A stretch of 36,692 nt of DNA from Muribaculaceae bacterium (GCA_029068655.1 JAIECF010000030.1:1-36692); one strand, 5' to 3'; shown: positions 16,246 to 24,624, counted from the stretch's first letter. Translations and numbers: made by a program. The notes: generated by a model not told the origin, from the sequence alone.

Positions 16246-17583
16246 ATGAAAGCAACTGAGTTTCTTGCAGAGATGCAGAGAAGGTTCCCCAATGAGCCGG
16301 AATACCTGCAGGCGGTGGAAGAAGTGATCGAATCCATAGAAGATGTATATAATGAATATCCTGCGTTTGAAGACGTAAACCTTATCGAACGCCTATGTAT
16401 TCCTGATCGTATCTATAGCTTCCGCGTATCCTGGATCGACGATAAGGGCAAGGTACGCACCAATATGGGCTACCGCATCCAGCATAACAATGCCATAGGC
16501 CCTTACAAGGGTGGCATCCGTTTCCATTCCTCTGTAAACCTCTCCATCCTTAAGTTTCTCGCTTTCGAGCAGACTTTCAAGAACTCACTTACGACACTCG
16601 CAATGGGTGGTGCGAAAGGTGGAAGCGACTTCTCACCCCGTGGCAAAAGCGATATGGAGGTGATGCGTTTCTGCCAGGCATTCATGCAGGAACTCTCCCG
16701 TCACATCGGTGCGGACACCGACGTTCCCGCCGGCGATATAGGTGTTGGCGGACGTGAAGTAGGATACATGTTCGGTTGGTATAAGAAGATGCAGCGTGAG
16801 TTTACAGGAACTTTCACTGGTAAGGGTCTTGATTTCGGCGGTTCACTTATGCGTCCGGAAGCTACAGGTTACGGCAACGTATACTTCCTCCTCAACATGC
16901 TTGCCACGAAGGGCATCGACATAAAGGACAAGAAGGTTGCCATCTCCGGCTCTGGTAATGTAGCCCTCTACACTGCAGAGAAACTTCTCAAGCTCGGCGC
17001 CAAAGTAATGTCGATGAGCGACAGCGAAGGTACTGTTCTCTTCCCTGAAGGTATGACTCAGGATCAGTTTGATCGACTTTTCGAGCATAAGATATATTTC
17101 CGTGGCCGTTGCAGCGAGTATGCAGCAAATGAAAACCTTCCTTACCATAGCGGTAAGCGTCCCTGGACCCTTATGAAGTACGATATCGCTATGCCTTCCG
17201 CAACTCAGAACGAGATCAATGGTGATGAGGCCAAGGCTCTCGTAGAAGGTGGTGTGATAGCAGTGAGTGAAGGCGCCAACATGCCTTCTACACGTGAGGC
17301 CGTGGCCGAGTTCCTTAAGGCGAAAATCCTTTACGCTCCGGGCAAGGCGGCTAATGCAGGAGGCGTTTCGGTTTCAGGTCTCGAGATGGCTCAGAATGCC
17401 CAGAAGATGAAGTGGACTGCAGAGGAAGTAGACGAAAAGCTTCAGGAGATCATGAAGGATATCCACGAACAGTGTGTGAAATACGGTAAGACCGAAGATG
17501 GATTTGTCAACTACGTGAAAGGCGCCAATACTGCCGGCTTCCTCAAGGTTGCGAAAGCAATGCATGCGCAAGGAGTTTTCTAA
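16246..17583 (+). CDS. gdhA: NADP-type glutamate dehydrogenase
   Basis: A 445-residue hexameric-class glutamate dehydrogenase that forms glutamate from 2-oxoglutarate and ammonium in the cytoplasm, a main ammonium-assimilation route in gut Bacteroidales. The catalytic region shows NNAIGPYKGGIRFH, then KFLAFEQTFKNSLTT and MGGAKGGSDFSPRGK (catalytic Lys). A Rossmann loop SGSGNVA opens the coenzyme domain. The in-frame ATG at 16222 would add eight residues. The start at 16246 is preferred because it gives the usual length of about 445 and a typical MKATEFLAEMQRRFP beginning, with a purine-rich AAAGGTAAAAAG in front. It is expressed from the promoter at 16130-16161. Coenzyme preference for NADP is inferred from resemblance to the Bacteroides enzymes. 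Confidence 0.95.
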   Translation: MKATEFLAEMQRRFPNEPEYLQAVEEVIESIEDVYNEYPAFEDVNLIERLCIPDRIYSFRVSWIDDKGKVRTNMGYRIQHNNAIGPYKGGIRFHSSVNLSILKFLAFEQTFKNSLTTLAMGGAKGGSDFSPRGKSDMEVMRFCQAFMQELSRHIGADTDVPAGDIGVGGREVGYMFGWYKKMQREFTGTFTGKGLDFGGSLMRPEATGYGNVYFLLNMLATKGIDIKDKKVAISGSGNVALYTAEKLLKLGAKVMSMSDSEGTVLFPEGMTQDQFDRLFEHKIYFRGRCSEYAANENLPYHSGKRPWTLMKYDIAMPSATQNEINGDEAKALVEGGVIAVSEGANMPSTREAVAEFLKAKILYAPGKAANAGGVSVSGLEMAQNAQKMKWTAEEVDEKLQEIMKDIHEQCVKYGKTEDGFVNYVKGANTAGFLKVAKAMHAQGVF

Positions 17584-17717
17584 ATCTTAAGTTTAGAGTC
17601 TTCAGTCTTAAGAGGCTAAGCAAAACCAATATCCAATCTGATTTGTTATAAAAGTAGATAATATAGCTATGGCTCTTGGCGTCTGACGGCGTCAAGAGTC
17701 TTGGCATCTTAAGATTT
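17582..17717. repeat. TCTTAAG-rich intergenic repeat region
   Basis: The gap between gdhA and the DJ-1 gene is bounded by a 10-bp inverted repeat, AAATCTTAAG (17582-17591) and CTTAAGATTT (17708-17717). It also holds two near-identical direct copies of GAGTCTT(N3-4)TCTTAAG exactly 100 nt apart (17596-17612 and 17696-17713). A hairpin CTCTTGGCGTC/CGGCGTCAAGAG with wobble pairs lies around 17673-17698. It may end gdhA transcription or be a short dispersed repeat; no U-run follows. Confidence 0.55.
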
Positions 17718-17725
17718 TAAACATC

Positions 17726-18319
17726 ATGAAGGATTCATTTGTATTTCTTGCCGATGGCTTTGAAGAAATAGAGGCCATCTCTGTAATTGATATTCTTCGC
17801 CGCGCAGGAATGTCGGTGAAGACGGTTTCCATTACTTCCTCGCTGCAGGTAAAAGGTGCGCATGACATTATAGTTGTTGCTGACCTTATATACGACTCGA
17901 CGATTTTCACTGATGCAGAGTGGCTCATCTTCCCGGGAGGTCTTCCCGGTGCCACTAACCTTTATGAATTTGCTCCGCTTCAGGGATTGATCTGGAATCA
18001 GGCTGAATCTGATAAAGGACGCATGGCTGCTATCTGTGCGGCACCGGGTGAGGTGCTGGGTCAGCTCGGAGTTCTGAAAGGGGAGCGCTTTACCTGCTAT
18101 CCAGGCTTTGAAGGTAAGGTTGAAGGTGGCATTCATGAGCCTGCCAAGGTTGTGGTATCAGGAAAATATGTCACAGCCAACGGTCCTTCAAGCGCTACTT
18201 TGTGGGCCTTGGAGATAGTCAAGGAGACGCTTGGCGAAGTCAAAGCGTCGGAAGTGGCTTCCGGAATGCTGCTATATCCGCTTCAGACAAGTCAGGACAC
18301 CGTCAATATGTTCGGCTGA
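17726..18319 (+). CDS. DJ-1/PfpI family protein
   Basis: A 197-residue cytoplasmic protein of the DJ-1 subgroup. Glu16 in DGFEEIE and the reactive Cys104 in the nucleophile elbow AAICAAPGEVLG correspond to Glu18 and Cys106 of human DJ-1. IFPGGLPGATNLYEF and VTANGPSSATLWALEI are also family-typical. Members include protein or methylglyoxal deglycases and redox sensors, and the sequence does not tell these apart. It is followed after 4 nt by the YigZ gene, so the two form an operon. Its length matches the DJ-1/YajL group rather than the larger Hsp31 type. Confidence 0.9.
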   Translation: MKDSFVFLADGFEEIEAISVIDILRRAGMSVKTVSITSSLQVKGAHDIIVVADLIYDSTIFTDAEWLIFPGGLPGATNLYEFAPLQGLIWNQAESDKGRMAAICAAPGEVLGQLGVLKGERFTCYPGFEGKVEGGIHEPAKVVVSGKYVTANGPSSATLWALEIVKETLGEVKASEVASGMLLYPLQTSQDTVNMFG

Positions 18320-18323
18320 TCTG

Positions 18324-18917
18324 ATGGCTGACATTTTTTATACGATTGAAAAGGAGGGGACCGGCAAGTTCACTGAAAAGAAGAGCCGGTTTCTCTCCTT
18401 TGCGTATCATGTGGTTTCGGCTGAGGATGCCAAAGGGCGACTTAAGGCATTGCAGAACGAATATCATGATGCGAGGCATGTATGCTGGGCATATGTAATA
18501 GGGCCCGAGCGAAAGGAATGGCAGGCCAACGATAATGGAGAACCTTCCGGAACGGCTGGCAAACCGATTCTCAACCAGATCAATAGTCTTGAACTAACTG
18601 ATGTAGCTGTAGGAGTAGTTCGTTATTTCGGAGGAATAAAGCTTGGCACTCCGGGATTGATAGCCGCATATAAGGAAGCGGCCTCTCTTGCTCTCGAGGC
18701 TTCGGGCAAGAAGGAATGCATACGCCAACAGCTGTATTCCTTCACTTACCCGTATTTGGCCATGAACGACGTGATGAAGGTAGTGAAATCAACCGGCGCG
18801 GAGGTCGTCAGCCAGCAATTTGACAATTCATGTTCCATGACTCTATCCATCAGAATGGACGACGCGGAATGCCTTTACGTTAGGCTTTCCGGGGTGTCAG
18901 GATTAACTTTTAATTAA
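18324..18917 (+). CDS. IMPACT/YigZ family protein
   Basis: A 197-residue protein of the YigZ/IMPACT family (UPF0029 N-terminal domain plus a DUF1949-type C-terminal domain). The signature DNGEPSGTAGKPIL (around residues 70-83) and VVRYFGGIKLGTPGLIAAY (around 98-116) is complete. The open frame extends 31 codons upstream inside the DJ-1 gene, but the ATG at 18324 lies 4 nt after that gene's stop and gives the usual start (MADIFYTIEKEGTGKFTEKK) and length. The eukaryotic member inhibits GCN2; the bacterial function is unclear, with translation-related roles suggested. It converges on the HAD gene, with 51 nt between the stops. Confidence 0.92.
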   Translation: MADIFYTIEKEGTGKFTEKKSRFLSFAYHVVSAEDAKGRLKALQNEYHDARHVCWAYVIGPERKEWQANDNGEPSGTAGKPILNQINSLELTDVAVGVVRYFGGIKLGTPGLIAAYKEAASLALEASGKKECIRQQLYSFTYPYLAMNDVMKVVKSTGAEVVSQQFDNSCSMTLSIRMDDAECLYVRLSGVSGLTFN

Positions 18918-18968
18918 AGTCAGTGAGGGATGCCTGTGGTTGGTTGGCTCAGCTCCATATTTGACAGA

Positions 18969-19676
18969 TCATATAAATTCGGATATATTTTGCAGTGCGG
19001 GAGTGCTTCCTGCAAACAATGGGGAGTCTGACGAAAATGTTTTTCCCTTTCGGTCGAGATAGATGGCGCGCCAGCCTGCATTGAGTGCTCCCCGAATGTC
19101 GTTGTCGGGATTGTCGCCAACCATTAATGAAGTTTCGGGGGTTGCTCCGGTTTCTTGCTCAGCATAACGAAAGATTCGAGTGTCCGGTTTCTGGATACCG
19201 ATCTCGTCGCTGATCACCATTCGCTGGATGTAGCGGTCAAGACCTGTGGAATGCAGTTTGCGGTATTGCGCTTCGCTGAAACCATTTGTAAGGACTCCGA
19301 TGAGATGCTTGCGGGATATATGGCCGAGGACTTCTTTAGCGCCTTCGACCGGAGTGTCGCATTCTCCGAGTAACCATAGGTAACGGTCATTGAGCAGACG
19401 CATAGCCTTAATGGTAGCTTCGTCATCACGGTCCGGAGCAATTGTCAGGCGGAAACGTTCTCCTTTAAGGAAATCAGCCGTGATCAGTCCGCTCTCATGA
19501 AGCTGCCACATCCGCTTATTGTGGATGTGATATTCGTCGAGGAACGCTTCGGCGGTATGGAAACGAGCACGTATCTCCGGACTTTCGTCCCATAGGCGGC
19601 AGAGTGAAAAGAACGATGCTGTTGTAAAGTCGAAGAGAGTGTCGTCTAGATCAAAGAAAATCCATTTTGGAGCCAT
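18969..19676 (-). CDS. HAD-superfamily hydrolase, YjjG-like pyrimidine 5'-nucleotidase type
   Basis: A 235-residue cytoplasmic phosphatase of the haloacid dehalogenase superfamily. Motif I is FFDLDDTLFDF (nucleophile Asp9, acid/base Asp11), motif II is in IGVLTNGFS, motif III Lys is near IQKPDTRIF, and motif IV is MVGDNPDNDIRGA. The arrangement and length match the YjjG (TIGR02254) subgroup, which removes phosphate from non-canonical pyrimidine nucleotides. A substrate outside that range remains possible. It stands alone on the minus strand, with a -7 box just upstream of its start and the convergent YigZ gene at its end. Confidence 0.9.
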   Translation of the reverse strand: MAPKWIFFDLDDTLFDFTTASFFSLCRLWDESPEIRARFHTAEAFLDEYHIHNKRMWQLHESGLITADFLKGERFRLTIAPDRDDEATIKAMRLLNDRYLWLLGECDTPVEGAKEVLGHISRKHLIGVLTNGFSEAQYRKLHSTGLDRYIQRMVISDEIGIQKPDTRIFRYAEQETGATPETSLMVGDNPDNDIRGALNAGWRAIYLDRKGKTFSSDSPLFAGSTPALQNISEFI

Positions 19677-19693
19677 GAATGAGTGTTTTTTTG

Positions 19694-19701
19694 CAAAGAT
19701 A
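19694..19701 (-). promoter_or_regulatory. -7 element for the HAD hydrolase gene
   Basis: TATCTTTG on the minus strand lies 17 nt before the start codon at 19676 and would give a very short leader of about 10 nt. No clear -33 box was found. Confidence 0.5.
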
Positions 19702-19869
19702 ACATTAATTTCGCACTTAAAAAGTATTTTTTAGCCTTTAGATAGTGATTAATTCAAAAAAAATCACGATATTTGCACTCGCAAATCGAAGTGGCCGTAT
19801 ATGGCGGCGCTCCGAGGAGCTGAAAAACGGAAGATTTTCATTAAAAACATATCATAAACATCTATTATT

Positions 19870-19959
19870 ATGCCCAGCGGAAAGAAAAGAAAAGGCCACA
19901 AGATGGCTACGCACAAGCGTAAGAAAAGACTGAGAAAAAATCGTCATAAGAAGAAATAA
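19870..19959 (+). CDS. Small basic mS38/AURKAIP1 (COX24)-type ribosome-associated protein, 29 aa
   Basis: A 29-residue protein, MPSGKKRKGHKMATHKRKKR and nine more residues. Seventeen of the 29 residues are Lys or Arg. It matches the short Bacteroidetes proteins annotated as AURKAIP1/COX24 domain-containing, which relate to the mitochondrial small-subunit protein mS38; the KMATHKRKKRLRKNRHKKK core is the recognisable part. It would bind rRNA. The ATG at 19870 is preceded by a purine- and A-rich leader (AAAACATATCATAAACATC). Its stop is followed directly by a structured, terminator-ending segment and then RNase G. Short length makes automated detection unlikely, but the sequence match is distinctive. 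Confidence 0.85.
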   Translation: MPSGKKRKGHKMATHKRKKRLRKNRHKKK

Positions 19960-20091
19960 TCCGGTTTAAAAGCCGGAGGTCTTCCCAGACTGACTCAGCA
20001 GGCCGCTCCTCGGAGAGGAGACGGCAAAGCCATAAGAACAAGCCGGACGGATGGGGTGATGATTCATGCCACGTCAGCTTGTTCTTTTTTT
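19960..20091 (+). ncRNA. Candidate structured RNA or 3'UTR between the mS38-like gene and rng
   Basis: Three hairpins can be drawn in 132 nt. The first is TCCGG/CCGGA just after the stop codon. The second is GCCG-CTCCTC paired with GAGGAG-(A)-CGGC around 20002-20025, with a GGA loop and one bulged A. The third is a 9-bp AGAACAAGC/GCTTGTTCT stem with a 33-nt loop and a T-run. The density of stable stems exceeds that of neighbouring gaps. It may be a 3'-end-derived small RNA, a terminator region or an attenuator for RNase G. No known RNA family is claimed. Confidence 0.45.
20035..20091 (+). terminator. Rho-independent terminator upstream of rng
   Basis: AGAACAAGC (20035-20043) pairs perfectly with GCTTGTTCT (20077-20085), and the T-run continues to 20091. 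The 33-nt loop is long for a simple terminator. It would end transcripts of the mS38-like gene 100 nt before rng. Confidence 0.7.
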
Positions 20092-20191
20092 CCAGGTTAA
20101 ATCCTGGGGTTTTGGTATAATGGAGGCTCACTGAGCTGATACATTGTATTGAAACCTGAAATTTTAACTGTTTCACAAAAAGTATCCTGAA

Positions 20192-21880
20192 ATGGACACA
20201 ATGAAAAGCGAACTCTTCGTCGACGTGCAGCCTAAGGAAATCTCCATAGCGCTGCTCGAGGACTCGCGTCTTGTATCCCTGCAGAAGGAAAGCCGCAATT
20301 TGGTATATTCCGTAGGCGACTTCTACCTTGCGAAGGTAAAGAAACTTATGCCGGGTCTCAACGCAGCTTTTGTCGACGTTGGTTATGAGAAGGACGCTTT
20401 TCTTCATTATCTGGATCTTGGTCCGCAATTCAATACCTACAATGCCTATCTTGAAGAGGCATTCGGTCATCCCGAAACGGTACCGGACATATCCGCGGTA
20501 GAAGCTAAGCCCGATATCCCTAAGCAGGGGAGAATAGCTGATCTACTGCATCCGGGGCAGAAACTGCTCGTACAGATTGCCAAGGAACCGATCTCGACAA
20601 AGGGGCCCAGGCTTACTACCGAACTGACTCTTACGGGCCGATTCATGGTTCTCATTCCTTTTGGAAATAAGATTTCCATTTCTCAGAAGATTAAGTCTAC
20701 TGAGGAGAAGGTGCGTCTGCGTCAGATCATCAGCAGTATCAAACCGAAGGGATTCGGTGTGATAGTGCGTACTTCGGCAGAGGGAAAGAAAGTGGCTGAA
20801 CTTATCAACGAACTCCGTACCCTTGTAGAGGCTTGGAAGAATTCCATAGCGAAGATGCAGAGGAGCACGCCTCCTTCGCTTATCTATGAGGAAGACTCCA
20901 GAGCGGTAAGCGTCATTCGTGATATCTTTAATCCCTCATTTGAGAGCGTCTATGTCAACGACGCGGAGGTTTTCGAGCAGATACAGGGCTATGTAGGCCT
21001 GATAGCACCTGATAGGAAGGAGACGGTGAAGCTATATGCAAAAGACGTACCGCTCTTTGATGCCTTCAATATCACCCGACAGATCAAGTCTGCCTTCGGT
21101 AAGACGGTTTCCTTCAAGTCCGGAGCTTATCTTATTATCGAGCATACCGAGGCTCTTCACGTGATAGATGTCAATTCCGGCAACCGAAGCAAAGCCTCGC
21201 AGGACCAGGAAACCAATGCCCTTGAAGTCAACCTTCGGGCTGCCGATGAGATAGCACGGCAGCTTAGACTTCGCGACATGGGGGGCATCATAGTGGTCGA
21301 TTTCATTGACATGGCAAAGTCGGAACATCGCCAGCAGCTTCTGGATCATATGCGCGACATTATGGCTAAGGATCGGGCCCGCCACAACATTCTGCCTCTG
21401 TCGAAGTTCGGACTGATGCAGATCACCCGGCAGCGGGTGCGTCCTGCTCTCGACATCACGACGGAAGAGACATGTCCGTCGTGCTTCGGCAAGGGAATCG
21501 TGCAGCCATCCCTGCTCTTCACTGACAAACTGGAGGAAAAACTTGAGTATCTTACCCAGCATCTTGAGGTTAAGAAATTTATCCTCTATGTTCATCCATT
21601 TGTAGACGCTTACATCAAAAAGGGGGTGTTCTCTCTCTACGGAAAGTGGCGACGCCATTTCGGAAGAGGTCTTAAGGTAGTGCCTGACGAGTCTCTCGCC
21701 TATCTTCAATATAAGGTAATAGATTCAGAAGGCACCGAGATACTTCTTCACGAGGAAAGCGATTTGAACTCTGCCCAGACTAAAAACAAGACGAGGTCAG
21801 AGCGCTTGATGGAAGAGGAACCGTCACAAGCGCAGACAGAACAGGCCGACAATGATCAGGCGAAAAAGAAAAAAGGATAA
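20192..21880 (+). CDS. rng: Ribonuclease E/G family protein (RNase G type)
   Basis: A 562-residue endoribonuclease for rRNA maturation and mRNA decay. An S1-like RNA-binding domain covers about residues 36-140 with an insertion (about 80-113). The catalytic core holds the metal-binding Asp326 (HVIDVNSG) and Asp370 (IIVVDFIDM), and the Zn-link cysteines Cys428 and Cys431 in CPSCFGKG. The long C-terminal scaffold of E. coli RNase E is missing, and the protein ends in a short charged tail (DQAKKKKG), as in RNase G. The start may instead be the Met at 20201, which aligns better with relatives beginning M-x-S-E-L. The leader contains further small hairpins (CCAGG/CCTGG at 20092-20107), and a possible TATAAT lies at about 20121; regulation by leader RNA structure is plausible. 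Confidence 0.95.
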   Translation: MDTMKSELFVDVQPKEISIALLEDSRLVSLQKESRNLVYSVGDFYLAKVKKLMPGLNAAFVDVGYEKDAFLHYLDLGPQFNTYNAYLEEAFGHPETVPDISAVEAKPDIPKQGRIADLLHPGQKLLVQIAKEPISTKGPRLTTELTLTGRFMVLIPFGNKISISQKIKSTEEKVRLRQIISSIKPKGFGVIVRTSAEGKKVAELINELRTLVEAWKNSIAKMQRSTPPSLIYEEDSRAVSVIRDIFNPSFESVYVNDAEVFEQIQGYVGLIAPDRKETVKLYAKDVPLFDAFNITRQIKSAFGKTVSFKSGAYLIIEHTEALHVIDVNSGNRSKASQDQETNALEVNLRAADEIARQLRLRDMGGIIVVDFIDMAKSEHRQQLLDHMRDIMAKDRARHNILPLSKFGLMQITRQRVRPALDITTEETCPSCFGKGIVQPSLLFTDKLEEKLEYLTQHLEVKKFILYVHPFVDAYIKKGVFSLYGKWRRHFGRGLKVVPDESLAYLQYKVIDSEGTEILLHEESDLNSAQTKNKTRSERLMEEEPSQAQTEQADNDQAKKKKG

Positions 21881-21907
21881 AAACAATCCTGACTGAAGAA
21901 AAGCAAA

Positions 21908-21949
21908 CGGGCGGAATTCTCTTGATTGAAATCCGCCCGAATTATTTTT
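21908..21949. terminator. Terminator between convergent rng and folC
   Basis: CGGGCGGA (21908-21915) pairs with TCCGCCCG (21932-21939) around a 16-nt loop that can pair slightly further. A T-rich ATTATTTTT follows on the plus strand, and T-rich sequence follows on the minus strand too, so it may serve both genes. Confidence 0.75.
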
Positions 21950-21990
21950 GCTTCGTTGGCTGTTCCTGCATGTTGACGCATGCTTCCTGT

Positions 21991-23277
21991 TTATGTTAGA
22001 AAGTCGGCAACGATAAAAGTGCTTCCTCCGATATAGATTACATCCTCAGCCGAGGCCTGATATCTGGCTGTCTCTGTAGCTTCTTTAGGAGAGGGATAGA
22101 CATTGCCTTCTATTCCATGGCTCCTGAATTTCTCCTGAAGCTGGTAGGCCGGAAGGGCTCTTGGAATAGATGCTTGAGTTAAATAATATGTGGCGTCTTT
22201 AGGTAGCAGCTCAATAATATTGTCTATATCCTTGTCAGCCACAAACCCAATCACAATATGTTTGCGTCCACCCCTTGCCCCGGCTATACGGTCAAGTTGT
22301 TCCATAGTGTACCGGATTCCTGCCTCGTTATGACCTGTGTCGCATACTGTAAGCGGCGAGTCACTGACTTTCATCCATCTTCCTGCCAGTCCTGATAGCT
22401 TCGTCACATTACTGAGACCCTCTCGGATGGCACAGTCGTCAAGCTCAATTCCAATACGTCGAAGCTCACAGACGGCAGCGAGCACCGTATTTATGTTTTT
22501 TTTCTGATAGTCACCTCCAAGTTCGCAGTAGAAGTCTCCGCATATCGGACTGCTGCAGTCAAGACCTCCGTCGGGGTTTGCAGTACAACGCTGTAAGGGC
22601 ATGAAGTCTTGTGCAAAAAGGATAGTGGTGCCTTCCATGCTTGCCTTCTCTTCAAATACCTCGCGGATTTCACCTTCGGCCTCGCCTATCACACATGGAA
22701 TGCCTGTCTTGATGATTCCTGCTTTTTCAAGTGCTATCTCCGGAAGCGTTGCCCCCAAAAACTGAGTATGATCTTTTGATATGTTGGTAATAATAGAGAG
22801 TTCAGGAGTTATGATATTGGTGGAATCCAGTCGACCACCCATTCCTACTTCGATGACGGCATAATCTACGCGGCTGGAGGCAAACCAATCGAACGCCATC
22901 ATCATAGTTAGTTCGAAAAAACTGGGATGTCCCTGATAATTACTGTCTCTGAAACGATTGACAAAATCTGTGACAGCTTCCTTGGGAATCATTTCTCCGT
23001 CGATGCGGATCCTTTCGCGGAAATCCACAAGATGCGGTGAAGTGTAGAGTCCTACTCGGTAGCCCTGGCTTTGAAATATCGAAGCCAGCATATGGCTTGT
23101 GCTTCCTTTCCCATTGGTGCCTCCGACATGAATGCTCTTGAATCTTTTATGTGGATGATGGAAATATGTGTCGAGATCTATGCTTGTCTGAAGCCCCGGT
23201 TTATAAGCAGCAGCCCCGGTCCGGGAGAACATCGGAAGCTGGGCATAAAGCCAGTCGAGGGTCTGTTGGTAGTCCAT
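21991..23277 (-). CDS. folC: Bifunctional folylpolyglutamate synthase/dihydrofolate synthase
   Basis: A 428-residue Mur-ligase-family enzyme that joins glutamate to dihydropteroate and then extends folate polyglutamates, using ATP. The P-loop HVGGTNGKGSTSHML lies at residues 50-64. DYAVIEVGMGGRLDSTN, ITNISKDHTQFLG and VCDTGHNEAGI are the expected central and C-terminal motifs. The open frame runs 61 codons further upstream, but that extension overlaps the chromate transporter gene. The ATG at 23277 gives the normal start (MDYQQTLDWLYAQLPMF) and length. It is the third gene of a minus-strand run, 28 nt after the second chromate transporter gene. Confidence 0.95.
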   Translation of the reverse strand: MDYQQTLDWLYAQLPMFSRTGAAAYKPGLQTSIDLDTYFHHPHKRFKSIHVGGTNGKGSTSHMLASIFQSQGYRVGLYTSPHLVDFRERIRIDGEMIPKEAVTDFVNRFRDSNYQGHPSFFELTMMMAFDWFASSRVDYAVIEVGMGGRLDSTNIITPELSIITNISKDHTQFLGATLPEIALEKAGIIKTGIPCVIGEAEGEIREVFEEKASMEGTTILFAQDFMPLQRCTANPDGGLDCSSPICGDFYCELGGDYQKKNINTVLAAVCELRRIGIELDDCAIREGLSNVTKLSGLAGRWMKVSDSPLTVCDTGHNEAGIRYTMEQLDRIAGARGGRKHIVIGFVADKDIDNIIELLPKDATYYLTQASIPRALPAYQLQEKFRSHGIEGNVYPSPKEATETARYQASAEDVIYIGGSTFIVADFLT

Positions 23278-23305
23278 TGGTGTGTAGAGGGTAAATTGTC
23301 GATAT

Positions 23306-23914
23306 TTAATAATATAGGATAAATCCTGTGAGTCCCATGAGGCAGATGACGAGAATAGGATGCAGTCCGAGTTTCTTCCCTTTGTAGGGAATTTTGAAAT
23401 ATACGAGGCAGAACGATACCGCGCATATTGCGATGCTGCATATAAGTGTTCTGGTATCATGGTCCGGAGCGAAATTGGCCCAGTTCATGAGCATGATGGC
23501 GGCAGAAGCTATAAGCCCTACCACCACAGGACGTAGGCCGGCGAATATCGCCTTGATCACCCCGCTTTCGTTATGCTTTCGGATGAAATGAGATGCCTTG
23601 ATCACGAGTATGAACGATGGTACTGTCACCGCTAACGTACAGAGAATACTTCCGAGAAGACCCCAAAGGGGAGAGGAGAGTGCTCCGGACGTTACGTGTC
23701 CCGGCGCTACATATCCTATATATGTTGCTGAGTTGATTCCGATAGGACCGGGAGTCATTTGCGAGATAGCTACAATATCGGTAAACATCTGTTCAGATAT
23801 CCATCCGGGACCTACCACCGACCGTTCGACTAGCGATAGCATGGCATAGCCTCCTCCGAATCCGAATATGCCTATCTTAAGATAGGCCCAGATCATTTTC
23901 AAGTATATGCTCAT
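23306..23914 (-). CDS. Chromate transporter, short CHR-domain protein (second of pair)
   Basis: A 202-residue membrane protein with one CHR domain of about six helices. The signature FGFGGGYAM near residue 18 and MTPGPIGINSATYIGY near residue 55 are diagnostic of the chromate ion transporter superfamily. It pairs with a second, related gene 104 nt upstream. Short CHR proteins usually work as heterodimers encoded by adjacent genes, with opposite membrane orientation. Chromate itself may not be the natural substrate in a gut anaerobe, and sulfate or another anion is possible. FolC follows on the same strand after 28 nt. Confidence 0.92.
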   Translation of the reverse strand: MSIYLKMIWAYLKIGIFGFGGGYAMLSLVERSVVGPGWISEQMFTDIVAISQMTPGPIGINSATYIGYVAPGHVTSGALSSPLWGLLGSILCTLAVTVPSFILVIKASHFIRKHNESGVIKAIFAGLRPVVVGLIASAAIMLMNWANFAPDHDTRTLICSIAICAVSFCLVYFKIPYKGKKLGLHPILVICLMGLTGFILYY

Positions 23915-24018
23915 ATGTTTTTTGAGAATTGAGAATGAGAAAAAGTATTCGATTTATATTGTTAGTTCAAAATCGATCATGATTTATCCTGATAATGGAA
24001 TTGTCTGATCGTTGTTAA

Positions 24019-24585
24019 TTAACCTTTAGTAAGCCTTCTTCGGCTGTATTCCCAGTGAATGTAGCCACCGATGCCTCCAAGTGCAATCCAGGTGATGGGA
24101 TTTGAGATTATGCCCATATCGAGTGATATAACGAGAGCGGCAAGAGCGGGAATCCAGATTGTGGTGAGTTTCAGTTTGGCAGCCTTTGCAGTAGTTATCA
24201 CCGGGGCAATGATGAGCGCTACAACTGCAGGCCGTATACCCATGAAGATACTTGAAAGGGTGTGGCTGTTTTTGATGGTCTCCGGAGTAAGGAATATCGC
24301 AATCGCCAATATGATCAGGAAGGATGGAAGAATTGTACCTAAAGATGCAACTATTCCTCCCTTAAGTCCTTTAAGCCTGTCTCCGATTGAAGTGGCTATA
24401 TTGACTGCGAGAATGCCCGGAAGCGACTGCGCTATGGCAAGGAGGTCGAGAAACTCTTCCCTTTCAATCCAGTGATGCTTGTCTACGATCTCTTTCTCTA
24501 TGATAGAGATCATTGCCCAGCCTCCGCCGAAAGTGAATGCGCCGATCTTTGTGAAAGTGACGAAAAGTTGTCCGTATATGCCCAT
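24019..24585 (-). CDS. Chromate transporter, short CHR-domain protein (first of pair)
   Basis: A 188-residue single-CHR-domain membrane protein. The signature FTFGGGWAMISIIEKEIV (about 17-34) and the SLPGILAVNIATSIG segment (about 53-67) match its partner gene's FGGGYAM and TPGPIGINSAT. The two proteins are homologous and together cover the length of a long, two-domain ChrA. It is the first gene of the minus-strand run ending in folC and sits about 40 nt from a candidate promoter. The 104 nt between the two transporter genes contain nothing recognisable. Confidence 0.92.
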   Translation of the reverse strand: MGIYGQLFVTFTKIGAFTFGGGWAMISIIEKEIVDKHHWIEREEFLDLLAIAQSLPGILAVNIATSIGDRLKGLKGGIVASLGTILPSFLIILAIAIFLTPETIKNSHTLSSIFMGIRPAVVALIIAPVITTAKAAKLKLTTIWIPALAALVISLDMGIISNPITWIALGGIGGYIHWEYSRRRLTKG

Positions 24586-24624
24586 AAATGCGTTATGAAT
24601 GTATATTTAATTTTTATTAAAGTA

